From Acetobacteraceae bacterium (lineage in GTDB: Bacteria; Pseudomonadota; Alphaproteobacteria; Acetobacterales; Acetobacteraceae), in NCBI GenBank assembly GCA_019750465.1, contig JAIEOP010000166.1, positions 1 through 35,229 on the forward strand: a stretch of 35,229 nucleotides of DNA, read 5' to 3'. The position numbers and the translations under genes are program-made. This document shows, piece by piece, positions 9,746 through 17,893 of this stretch. Position 1 is the first letter of the stretch. Every line of letters begins with the position of its first letter. The notes below the pieces were generated by a model. That model did no database searches, was not told the DNA's origin, and saw only the letters and a program-made list of their open reading frames with translations.

Positions 9746-9749
<4 letters not shown>
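8709..9749 (+). CDS. yejE: YejE-like ABC transporter permease
   Basis: Second inner-membrane permease of the importer. The frame is open from 8685, but the first 8 codons lie in the repeat region, so MPLTPLTRRRLANFRANRRG at 8709 is preferred (346 residues; YejE is about 341). The N-terminal FRANRRGWWSLWIF and the periplasmic segment with IANDRPL, DYAESDIIPDGLPTEADW and GTDDQARDV are typical of YejE. The EAA loop lies around residues 229-260 (YVRAARALGVSDARIMARHILPNA). It overlaps the ATPase gene by 4 nt (GTGA), indicating translational coupling. Confidence 0.92.
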
Positions 9750-11379
<1,630 letters not shown>

Positions 11380-11383
<4 letters not shown>

Positions 11384-11871
11384 ACCAGATGCTGCCCCCC
11401 CACGCGCCGCCCTCGCCCGAGCTGGAGCGGCTGCGCAAACTGCTGGGCGCCGAGAAGGTCAAGCTCGGCGTGCATATCCGCAAGATGAACTCGCCAGGCA
11501 GCCCGGTGTACCGGATGGCGGAGAACGTCATCCCCTCGGCCGGCATCCTCGTCGCCTCCTTCGCCGGCACGCTGCTGGTGCACTGGTATCTCGGCGCCGC
11601 CCTGCTGGCGGCGGGCTGCTGGTGGTGGATGATGAAGCACCTGCCGCGGGTGAAGGATGGCGTGTTCGACCGCACCGCGGCGCTGGTGCTCTCGGACCCG
11701 GCGGTGTTCGACTTCTGGTGGTCGCGCGGCGTGCTCAGCCTCTATGCCAGGCTGCCGGACGGCACGGAGCGCGCGGCGATGCGCCGCAACGACTGGCGCG
11801 ACTGGGTGCGTGCCCTGCCCGCCGATCTCGAGACCCAGGCGCCGGGACGCCGCGCGGAGGACACCCCCTGA
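11380..11871 (+). CDS. uncharacterised membrane protein in the yej operon
   Basis: I do not recognise this 163-residue protein. The GTG start overlaps the yejF stop by 4 nt, and its own stop overlaps the next ATG by 1 nt (TGATG), so it is embedded in the operon and very likely translated. Residues 1-45 are charged and probably cytosolic (SPELERLRKLLGAEKVKLG). Residues about 51-86 form a strongly hydrophobic region, enough for one long or two short membrane segments, ending in a Trp-rich WWWMMKHLPRVKDG. The C-terminal 75 residues look soluble (DRTAALVLSDPAVFDFWWSRG). Position suggests an accessory to the transporter or the adjacent dehydrogenase, but function is unknown. Confidence 0.8.
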
Positions 11872-12806
11872 TGGGCGCCGTGCTGCTGGCCACCAAGCCG
11901 TCCGGCCTGGCGATGTGGCGCGACGCGCTGCTCGCGGTGGACCCGGCGCTGGAGATCCGGCTCTGGCCCGACTGGGGCCGGGAGGGGGAGATCGAATCCA
12001 CGGTGATCTGGGGCGCGCAGTACCTGGCGGAGCTGCGGCGCTTCCCGAAGCTCCGGCTGATCGTCTCCATGGGCGCCGGCGTGGATCACCTGGTGCTGCC
12101 GCCCGGGCCCCCGCCCGGCGTGCCGGTGGCGCGGCTGAAGGACGGGATGCTGACCCAGGGCATGGCGGAATGGGTGCTGCTGAACGTGCTGCGCTTCCAT
12201 CGCCAGGACCCGGAATACCGCGCCTTGCAGGCCGCCCGGGTCTGGGAGGAGCTGCCGCCGCCGGAGACGGCGAAGCGGCGCATCGGCATCCTCGGCCTCG
12301 GCGAGATCGGCGGCGCCGCGGCGAGGCTCTGCGCGCATCTCGGCTTTCCGGTGATGGGCTGGTCGCGCCGGCCGAAGGACCAGCCCGGCATCGAGGCCCT
12401 GCACGGCGCCGCCGGCCTCGACGCCATGCTGGCGCGCAGCGACATCCTGGTCTGCCTGCTGCCGCTGACGCGGGAGACGCGGGGAATCATCAATGCCCGC
12501 ACCCTCGGCCTGCTGCCGCCGGGCGCCTTCCTGATCAATGGCGGCCGCGGCGGGCACGCGGTGCAGGAGGATATCCTGGCCGCGCTCGACTCGGGCGCCC
12601 TGGCCGGCGCCGCGCTCGACGTCTTCGAGCCCGAGCCGCTGCCTCCGGAGCATCCGTTCTGGGTGCATCCGAAGGTCTTCATGACCCCGCACGCGGCAAG
12701 CTTCACCATCCCCTCCAGCGCCGCGCCGCAGGTGGTGGAGAACATCCACCGGGCCCGGGACGGCCGGCCGCTGATCAACCTCGTGGACTTCGCCGCCGGG
12801 TACTGA
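11871..12806 (+). CDS. ghrA: GhrA-like D-2-hydroxyacid dehydrogenase (glyoxylate/hydroxypyruvate reductase A type)
   Basis: NAD(P)H-dependent reduction of glyoxylate, hydroxypyruvate or a related 2-oxoacid is predicted. The 311-residue length matches GhrA (about 312). The Rossmann motif GLGEIG is at 142-147 and the catalytic residues fit Arg226 (NGGRGGH), Glu255 (DVFEPEPLPP) and His274 (TPHAAS). The N-terminal half contains VSMGAGVDHLV, a family signature. The start is fixed by the TGATG overlap with the preceding gene. It is the last gene of the hisN/yej run; the real substrate is not evident and its link to peptide import is unclear. Confidence 0.87.
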   Translation: MGAVLLATKPSGLAMWRDALLAVDPALEIRLWPDWGREGEIESTVIWGAQYLAELRRFPKLRLIVSMGAGVDHLVLPPGPPPGVPVARLKDGMLTQGMAEWVLLNVLRFHRQDPEYRALQAARVWEELPPPETAKRRIGILGLGEIGGAAARLCAHLGFPVMGWSRRPKDQPGIEALHGAAGLDAMLARSDILVCLLPLTRETRGIINARTLGLLPPGAFLINGGRGGHAVQEDILAALDSGALAGAALDVFEPEPLPPEHPFWVHPKVFMTPHAASFTIPSSAAPQVVENIHRARDGRPLINLVDFAAGY

Positions 12807-12854
12807 CCCGTTCCTGGACCGCCATACCGCAAATGGATGATGCCGGCCCGGCCT

Positions 12855-12914
12855 GACCAGGCGAGGCTGGACCAGGCGAGGCTGGACCAGGCGAGGCTGG
12901 ACCAGGCGAGGCTG
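12855..12914. repeat. four perfect tandem copies of a 15-bp unit
   Basis: The unit GACCAGGCGAGGCTG is repeated exactly four times without interruption, in the 267-bp gap between the ghrA stop and the marR-type gene stop. Open frames run through it on both strands, but none has support as a gene. The rest of the gap holds no obvious terminator or other element. Confidence 0.95.
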
Positions 12915-13073
12915 GCCGCCCATGCGCGGCTTGGCCCAGCTCCATCAACCTTCGGCTCCATCATCCCCGCCCGATGCCAAGCCCCGGATGAGGGCGACCG
13001 GAAAGGCATGCCTCCGCCGTGCCCGGCCGCGGCTACGGTCGGGGCGGATCAGGGACGCGGCAGGAAAGCGGCG

Positions 13074-13472
13074 TCAGCCGGCCCTGCGGGTCGCCTCGGC
13101 GGGCATCTGCTCGGCGGGCGTGTCGCCAACCAGCGCTTCGGCCTCGCTCATGATCTGGCGCAGGTCGCGCAGAAAGCCCGTACCCTTCAGGGTCCGCTGC
13201 ACGATGACGCTGCGGCGGTCCATCGGATCCACCTTCCGCCGGGCGAGATCCAGCTCGCCGAGCCGATCGAGCGCGCGCGTGATGGCGGGCTTCGAGACGT
13301 TCAGCTCCGCCGCCAGTCCGCGCACCGTGTGCGGCCCGTCGGTGAGGTAGACCGTGAGGAATACGCCAAGCTGACGCGCCGAGAGATCCGGGCCGTCCCG
13401 CCGCACCAGCGCCACGACCGTCTCGCGGAGAATGCCGACCTGCTGGTCGGGATTGGTCTGCATCGCCATCAT
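13074..13472 (-). CDS. MarR-family transcriptional regulator
   Basis: DNA-binding winged-helix regulator of 132 residues (starts at 13469 or 13463 are also possible: MMAMQTN). The helix-turn-helix is HTVRGLAAELNVSKPAITRALDRL and the wing includes the conserved DPMDRRSVIV. The C-terminal region is helical, as needed for the MarR dimer. MarR proteins usually respond to small phenolic or hydrophobic ligands; no ligand can be inferred here. It lies 167 bp downstream of the aminopeptidase gene on the same strand and may have its own promoter. It ends near the tandem repeat. Confidence 0.85.
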   Translation of the reverse strand: MMAMQTNPDQQVGILRETVVALVRRDGPDLSARQLGVFLTVYLTDGPHTVRGLAAELNVSKPAITRALDRLGELDLARRKVDPMDRRSVIVQRTLKGTGFLRDLRQIMSEAEALVGDTPAEQMPAEATRRAG

Positions 13473-13531
13473 TTCTTGTCCTTCAGCCTGTCTGCAACCT
13501 CAGTCCTGCCCGTGAAGCCTGTAGGGCTCTC

Positions 13532-13541
13532 CCGCATGCGG
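13532..13541. promoter_or_regulatory. 10-bp palindrome upstream of the MarR gene
   Basis: CCGCATGCGG is a perfect palindrome about 60 bp upstream of the marR-type start, in the gap after the aminopeptidase gene. It could be an autoregulatory site, but a GC-rich 10-mer palindrome can occur by chance. Confidence 0.2.
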
Positions 13542-13639
13542 CACCGGGCGACCGGCCTGCGGATGCATGGCCTGCCTAACGCCCGATGCCGGAACCAGAC
13601 CCTAAGCACGCGCATGGTTTCCATCGCATCACGAACTCG

Positions 13640-15028
13640 TTACTCGTCTGCTCCCGACGGTCCGCCGAACTGCCGGGAGATCAGCGCGCAGAGCGCCCGC
13701 ATCGCCTGGGCCTCACCGCCTTCGGGCCGGCCGGGGCGCGTCGCGTCGTTCCAGGCGTAGACGTCCAGATGGGCCCAGCGGACGTCCGGCGGCACGAAGC
13801 GCCGGAGGAACAACGCCCCGATCGTCGCTCCGGCCATCGGTTTGCTGGAAACGTTATTCAGGTCGGCAACTTGGCTGTCCAACCAGGAACTGTAACCGTC
13901 ATGCAGCGGGAGCCGCCAAACCGGATCATCCGCCGCCAGGCCGACCGCGATCAACATTTCGGCAAGAGCGTCGTCCTCGGTGAACAGCGCCGGCAGATCG
14001 GGGCCGAGCGCGACTCGGGCGGCGCCGGTCAGGGTCGCGCAATCGATGAGCAGCGCCGGCTTCCGCTCCGCGGCGCAGGCCAGCAGGTCGCAGAGCACCA
14101 GGCGGCCCTCGGCGTCGGTATTCCCGACCTCCACCGTCAGGCCGGCCCGGGTCCGCAGCACGTCGCCGGGGCGGAAGGCGTTCCCGGCGACGGCATTCTC
14201 CACGGCACCAACCAGCACCAGCAGGCGCACAGGCAGACGGCGGCGCATCACCATCTCCGCCACCCCGAGCACCAGCGCGGCGCCGCCCATGTCCTTCTTC
14301 ATCCGGAGCATGGGTCCGGAGGGCTTGAGGTCCAGCCCGCCGGTGTCGAAGCAGACGCCCTTGCCGCAGAGCGCGACCAGCGGCGCGCCGGGCTCGCCCC
14401 ATTCCAGGACGGCCACGCGTGGCGCCCGCGGGCTTGCCGCGCCGACCGTGGCGAGGGCGGGGAATCCCTCCATCAGGGCGGGACCCTCGATGACGTTCGC
14501 CCGGGCGCCGTGCGTGGCGGCGAGGCTGCACACGGCGTCCGCCAGCTCGGCGGGGCCGAGATGGCTGGCGGGCGTGTTCACCAGGTCGCGGACGCGCCAG
14601 GTGGCCTCGACGGCGATGACCGGCCCGGCGGCGCCCGGCGGCAGGGCGAGCCGCGCCGGCGCCCGGCCGGCCGGGCGGAAGCGGGTGAAGCGATACGCGC
14701 CCAGGCCCCAGCCGAGCACCGCGGCCGCTGGCAACCCGCCGCCGGCCAGATGCCAGGTGGTGCCCTCGGGCAGGGCGAGGGGAAGCGACCCGTAGGCCCA
14801 GGGCGAGCGGCTTTCGGTCCGGCCCAGCCCAAGCACCGCGCCGCCGAGCCCGCCCTCGGGGGCGGGCAGCAGGGCGATCTGATGCGCCTGGGCGGTGAAC
14901 CCCGTCGTGCGCAGCCAGGCGGCGGCGGGCGCCCCCAGACGGCTGGCCAGCCCGTCCAGCCCGTCCGGCGCGACGGCATGCAGCGGCAGTGCCGCCATGC
15001 CGGGTTCGGCGAAACATGTGAGCGTCAC
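13640..15028 (-). CDS. M17 leucyl aminopeptidase family protein
   Basis: Cytosolic two-metal aminopeptidase predicted to release N-terminal residues from peptides. The 462-residue form starts at GTG 15028; the ATG at 14998 (MAALPLHAV) is an equally plausible start. The catalytic domain has GKGVCFDTGG (Lys223, Asp228), the DMGGAA motif (Asp246) and the signature NTDAEGRL (Asp305, Glu307, Arg309), so the metal ligands and key Arg and Lys are intact. The N-terminal domain is divergent, as in PepA/PepB-like proteins. It follows the lrp-type gene on the same strand after 189 bp that is AT-rich for this genome, where a separate promoter is likely. Confidence 0.92.
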   Translation of the reverse strand: MTLTCFAEPGMAALPLHAVAPDGLDGLASRLGAPAAAWLRTTGFTAQAHQIALLPAPEGGLGGAVLGLGRTESRSPWAYGSLPLALPEGTTWHLAGGGLPAAAVLGWGLGAYRFTRFRPAGRAPARLALPPGAAGPVIAVEATWRVRDLVNTPASHLGPAELADAVCSLAATHGARANVIEGPALMEGFPALATVGAASPRAPRVAVLEWGEPGAPLVALCGKGVCFDTGGLDLKPSGPMLRMKKDMGGAALVLGVAEMVMRRRLPVRLLVLVGAVENAVAGNAFRPGDVLRTRAGLTVEVGNTDAEGRLVLCDLLACAAERKPALLIDCATLTGAARVALGPDLPALFTEDDALAEMLIAVGLAADDPVWRLPLHDGYSSWLDSQVADLNNVSSKPMAGATIGALFLRRFVPPDVRWAHLDVYAWNDATRPGRPEGGEAQAMRALCALISRQFGGPSGADE

Positions 15029-15180
15029 CGCTCGTCCGAGCTCCCGATCGCGTCCACCGCCGCACCTTTTCCTGTGTTCGAGACGATTCGTTGCTGCGCC
15101 AGGAATGCGCTCCGGGGCCGGAAAAATCCAGCCAGTTTGGGGGCAATTTTCCAGATTTTAGGAAGCAGCGTTATTATTTC

Positions 15181-15210
15181 CATATAGCTTCCATATGTCA
15201 GGCAAAACAA
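15181..15210 (-). promoter_or_regulatory. candidate promoter for the aminopeptidase gene
   Basis: Read on the minus strand, TTGTTT (15205-15210) and TATATG (15181-15186) are 18 bp apart, in the most AT-rich stretch of the window (about 15125-15210). It would leave a leader of roughly 150 nt before the aminopeptidase start. The assignment is by eye. Confidence 0.35.
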
Positions 15211-15217
15211 GCTCCCG

Positions 15218-15670
15218 TCAGGGCGCCGGTGTCCAATTCTGCTTGAGGCACCGAAGCGCGAAGCTGGTGCGGGTGTGGCGGACGCCCGGCAGCCGGTAGA
15301 GCTTCTCGCGCAGCAGCCGCTCATAGCCCGCCGTGCCACCCACCGCGGCCTTGATGATGTAGTCGTACTCGCCGGTGACCAGCCAGGCCTCGATCACCTC
15401 CGGCATCTCGGCGACGGCCTGCTCGAATCGGCGCAGGCTGTCGTCGTCGTGCTTCTCCATCATCACCTCGATGATGACGGTGTCGGGCATCGCCAGGGCG
15501 GCCTGGTCGAGGATGGCGACATAGCCCTTGATCACCCCGGCCCCCTCCAGCCGGCGCACCCGCGTCCAGCAGGGCGAGGGGGACAGGCCGACTTCCTCGG
15601 CCAGCTCGGCATTGGTCAGCCGGGCGTTGCGGTGCAGCGCGCGGAGAATGCGGCGATCGATGGCGTCCAT
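15218..15670 (-). CDS. Lrp/AsnC-family transcriptional regulator
   Basis: 150-residue feast/famine regulator. The N-terminal helix-turn-helix is visible in IDRRILRALHRNARLTNAELAEEVGLSPS (about 4-32, broken here only by reading order), followed by WTRVRRLEGAGVIKGYVAILD. The C-terminal RAM (effector-binding, oligomerising) domain includes VIEAWLVTGEYDYIIKA. The length is normal. It is divergent from a flavin monooxygenase gene across 38 bp and upstream of an aminopeptidase gene, so it probably senses an amino acid and controls one or both; that is inference from position. Confidence 0.93.
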   Translation of the reverse strand: MDAIDRRILRALHRNARLTNAELAEEVGLSPSPCWTRVRRLEGAGVIKGYVAILDQAALAMPDTVIIEVMMEKHDDDSLRRFEQAVAEMPEVIEAWLVTGEYDYIIKAAVGGTAGYERLLREKLYRLPGVRHTRTSFALRCLKQNWTPAP

Positions 15671-15680
15671 GGCGGGCGAG

Positions 15681-15700
15681 CATAGCCGGGCCGTGCTATG
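15681..15700. promoter_or_regulatory. operator-like dyad between the Lrp gene and the monooxygenase gene
   Basis: CATAGC at 15681-15686 and GCTATG at 15695-15700 are perfect inverted 6-mers separated by 8 bp, with a central GGCC. The 20-bp dyad sits centrally in the 38-bp divergent spacer, where an Lrp-type autoregulator would be expected to bind. Binding is not demonstrated. Confidence 0.45.
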
Positions 15701-15708
15701 GCCGCGCC

Positions 15709-17040
15709 ATGCCCCGCGAGATCCGCCTGAACGCCTTCGACATGGCCTGCATCGGCCATATCCAGCACGGCATGTGGAGGCATCCCCGCGACCGAAGCAC
15801 GGACTACCTCTCCCTCGAGTATTGGATCGGCCTGGCCCGCACCCTGGAACGCGGCCTGTTCGACGGTCTTTTCCTGGCCGACGTGCTCGGCGTCTACGAC
15901 GTGCTCGGCGGCACGGCCGATGCCGCCATCCGCAACGCCGTGCAGGTGCCGCTGCTGGACCCGCTGCTGCTGGTGCCTGCCATGGCGGCGGCGACGACCC
16001 ATCTCGGCTTCGGCGTCACCTGCGCCACCGGCTACGAGCCGTCCTTCCTGCTGGCCCGGCGCTTCTCGACGCTGGACCACCTGACGCGGGGGCGGATCGG
16101 CTGGAACGTCGTCACCGGGTATCTCGACAGCGCGGCGCGCGCCATGGGCCGCCCCGCCCAGGGCGCGCATGACGACCGCTACGCCGCGGCCGAGGCCTTC
16201 ATGGAGGACACCTACGCCCTGTGGGAGGGAAGCTGGGCGGGGGACGCGGTGCGGCGTGACCGCGCGGCGGGGGTCTATGCCGACCCCGCCCGGGTGCGCG
16301 CGGTGCAGCGGCCGGGAATGGAGGCGATTCACCTGGTCGAGCCCTCGCCGCAGCGCACCCCCGTGCTCTACCAGGCCGGCGCCTCCGACCGCGGGCGCGC
16401 CTTCGCGGCCCGGCATGCGGAATGCGTCTTCCTGAATGCCTCCGGCATGGCGAACGTGGCGCGGCTGGTGGCCGACCTGCGGGCGCGGGCGGCGCCGCGG
16501 GACCTCCGCATCTTCGTCGGCGCCACGCTGGTGACGGCGCGAACCGAGGCCGCGGCGCGCGAGCTGCTGGAGGAGTACCGCCGGCATGTCGGCGTGGAGG
16601 GCGCGCTGGCGCAGTCCGCCGGCTCGCTCGGCATCGACTTCGCCAGGGTCGGCATGGACGAGCCGATCGCCGGCGAGGGCAACGCCGTCACCTCCAACGT
16701 GGAGGCCATGGCGCGCGCCTTCGGCCCGGGCTGGACCAAGCGGCAGCTGATCGACAGCCTGATCCTGGGCAGCCGCCAGGCGCCGATCGTCGGCAGCGCG
16801 GCGCAGGTGGCCGAGGCGCTGATCGCCGTCGCGGAGGAGACGGGGGTCGATGGGTTCAACCTGTCGCGCACCGTCATGCCGGAATGCGTGGAGGCAGTGG
16901 TCGACCTGGTGGTGCCGGAGCTGCAGGCGCGCGGCGCCTACAAGCGGGGCTACGCGCCGGGGACCTACCGCGAGAAGCTGTTCGGCGCCGGGCCGCTGCT
17001 GGCGGCGCCGCACCCGGCGGCGGCGGCAAGGTTCAGCTGA
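15709..17040 (+). CDS. LLM-class FMN-dependent monooxygenase (NtaA/SnaA/DszA type)
   Basis: Luciferase-like flavin monooxygenase of 443 residues, needing reduced FMN from a partner reductase. Subfamily features are the N-terminal LNAFDMACIGHIQHGMWRHP, the segment EYWIGLARTLERGLFDGLFLADVLGVYDV, ARRFSTLDHLTRGRIGWNVVTG, and QAGASDRGRAFAARHAECVF. The C-terminal DGFNLSRTVMPECVEAVVDLVVPELQ is typical too. Family members oxidise chelators (NTA/EDTA), sulfur compounds or antibiotics; the substrate cannot be read from sequence. No flavin reductase gene is in the window. It ends overlapping the convergent ccdB-like gene by 8 nt. Confidence 0.9.
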   Translation: MPREIRLNAFDMACIGHIQHGMWRHPRDRSTDYLSLEYWIGLARTLERGLFDGLFLADVLGVYDVLGGTADAAIRNAVQVPLLDPLLLVPAMAAATTHLGFGVTCATGYEPSFLLARRFSTLDHLTRGRIGWNVVTGYLDSAARAMGRPAQGAHDDRYAAAEAFMEDTYALWEGSWAGDAVRRDRAAGVYADPARVRAVQRPGMEAIHLVEPSPQRTPVLYQAGASDRGRAFAARHAECVFLNASGMANVARLVADLRARAAPRDLRIFVGATLVTARTEAAARELLEEYRRHVGVEGALAQSAGSLGIDFARVGMDEPIAGEGNAVTSNVEAMARAFGPGWTKRQLIDSLILGSRQAPIVGSAAQVAEALIAVAEETGVDGFNLSRTVMPECVEAVVDLVVPELQARGAYKRGYAPGTYREKLFGAGPLLAAPHPAAAARFS

Positions 17041-17368
17041 GCGGCAGGCCCACCGGAGTGCCGCGGAAGATCGCGTCGAGGGCGGTCGCAACGGCGTCCT
17101 CGTCCACTTCGGTTTCGGCGACCGGCTCCGCCAGCAACCGCAGCGGCGACGCGGCCATCTCCAGGAGGATCGCGCCGAACTCCAACTCGCCGACCACGAC
17201 GCGCGGTGCCAGGAAGGTCACGGGCTGCGGCCCGATCCGTACGATCGGCGCGACGATACGCGTGGCCGCCCGCACCAGGTGATGCTGCACCACCAGCACG
17301 AAGGGGGCTCGCAACCGCCCGATCCTGTGACGATGGACGGCGAGCCAGCGCGGCTCAGGCGTCGCCAT
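17033..17368 (-). CDS. ccdB: CcdB-family toxin (possible DNA gyrase inhibitor)
   Basis: 111-residue protein starting MATPEPRWLAVHRHRIGR. It aligns by eye with CcdB: an N-terminal strand segment, then FVLVVQHHLVRAATRIVAPIV (compare [20 protein letters not shown] of F-plasmid CcdB), PRVVVGELEFGAIL, and a C-terminal helix DAVATALDAIF. In F-plasmid CcdB the C-terminal Trp-Gly-Ile is needed for gyrase poisoning; here the tail is FRGTPVGLPLS, keeping Gly but with Arg and Thr in place of Trp and Ile and a short extension. Toxicity is therefore uncertain. The frame is open upstream to 17521, but this start overlaps the antitoxin gene by 14 nt as expected for a coupled pair. Confidence 0.82.
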   Translation of the reverse strand: MATPEPRWLAVHRHRIGRLRAPFVLVVQHHLVRAATRIVAPIVRIGPQPVTFLAPRVVVGELEFGAILLEMAASPLRLLAEPVAETEVDEDAVATALDAIFRGTPVGLPLS

Positions 17369-17660
17369 CCCGCTCCACGCCCTCTTCCCCTTGGCCCTCT
17401 TCCCCTTGGAGGGTGTGCTGGATCGCCTCGGCGAGGCTGCCGTATTCAGCCAAGTAGGCCTCGTGCTGTGCCACGCTCCGCCGGATGTCCTCCTCGAAGC
17501 GCTCCCGCGCCACCCGCGCAACCTCGCGCTTGATCGCCTCCTCGGCGATGCCGGAGAGGTTCAGGCCGCAGGACCGCGCCCTGGACACCAGGTCGCTGTT
17601 CAGGCTGAGGTTCACCGCCCGCCGTGGAGCGGATTCGTCGAAGAGCGCGCCCATGCGCAT
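17355..17660 (-). CDS. ccdA: CcdA-family antitoxin
   Basis: Ribbon-helix-helix antitoxin paired with the adjacent ccdB. The N-terminal DNA-binding part is RRAVNLSLNSDLVSRARSCGLNLSGIAEEAI. The C-terminal toxin-binding part includes EVARVARERFEED and AYLAEYGSLAEAIQ, matching the RRLRAERW and NGSFADE segments of F CcdA. Start choice is uncertain: 17660 (MRMGALF), 17654 (MGALF), or the earlier ATGs at 17681 and 17693. The C-terminus carries an unusual acidic tail with two copies of QGEEG from a 15-bp tandem repeat. It overlaps ccdB by 14 nt and is divergent from the indolepyruvate oxidoreductase gene. Confidence 0.85.
   Translation of the reverse strand: MRMGALFDESAPRRAVNLSLNSDLVSRARSCGLNLSGIAEEAIKREVARVARERFEEDIRRSVAQHEAYLAEYGSLAEAIQHTLQGEEGQGEEGVERDGDA
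17379..17408. repeat. 15-bp tandem duplication inside ccdA
   Basis: GCCCTCTTCCCCTTG occurs twice in direct succession (17379-17393, 17394-17408). On the coding (minus) strand it encodes QGEEG twice in the acidic C-terminal tail of the antitoxin. The unit is 15 bp, so copy-number change stays in frame. Confidence 0.9.
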
Positions 17661-17674
17661 ATGATGATGCGCAT
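17653..17674. promoter_or_regulatory. paired palindromic octamers at the ccdA start, candidate CcdA operator
   Basis: The self-palindromic octamer ATGCGCAT occurs twice, at 17653-17660 and 17667-17674, 14 bp apart centre to centre. It straddles the possible ccdA start codons. CcdA-type ribbon-helix-helix proteins repress their own operons through repeated short palindromes, so this is a plausible operator and argues for the start at 17654 or 17660. Confidence 0.45.
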
Positions 17675-17893
17675 CTTCCATGCCTTCAAGCAACCGCGGG
17701 ACGGCAAGTCAGGCTGCGGGCTTGGCCTGTCGGCAGAATATCGTGCCGCCTCTTCGGCATTGCACAACAGAATACGGCAGCTCCTCCCGCCCGCCCCGGC
17801 GCATCCTTCCATGCGTCGGTCCGCGCCCGGCCCATTGCCGCGGCGCCCGGGCCATCCGACATTCAGGTCAGACGCGCGGGAGACATCCAGACC

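Noticed and set aside
12855-12914. Repeat array considered as CRISPR
   Set aside because: Units of 15 bp are directly adjacent without spacers and there are no cas genes.
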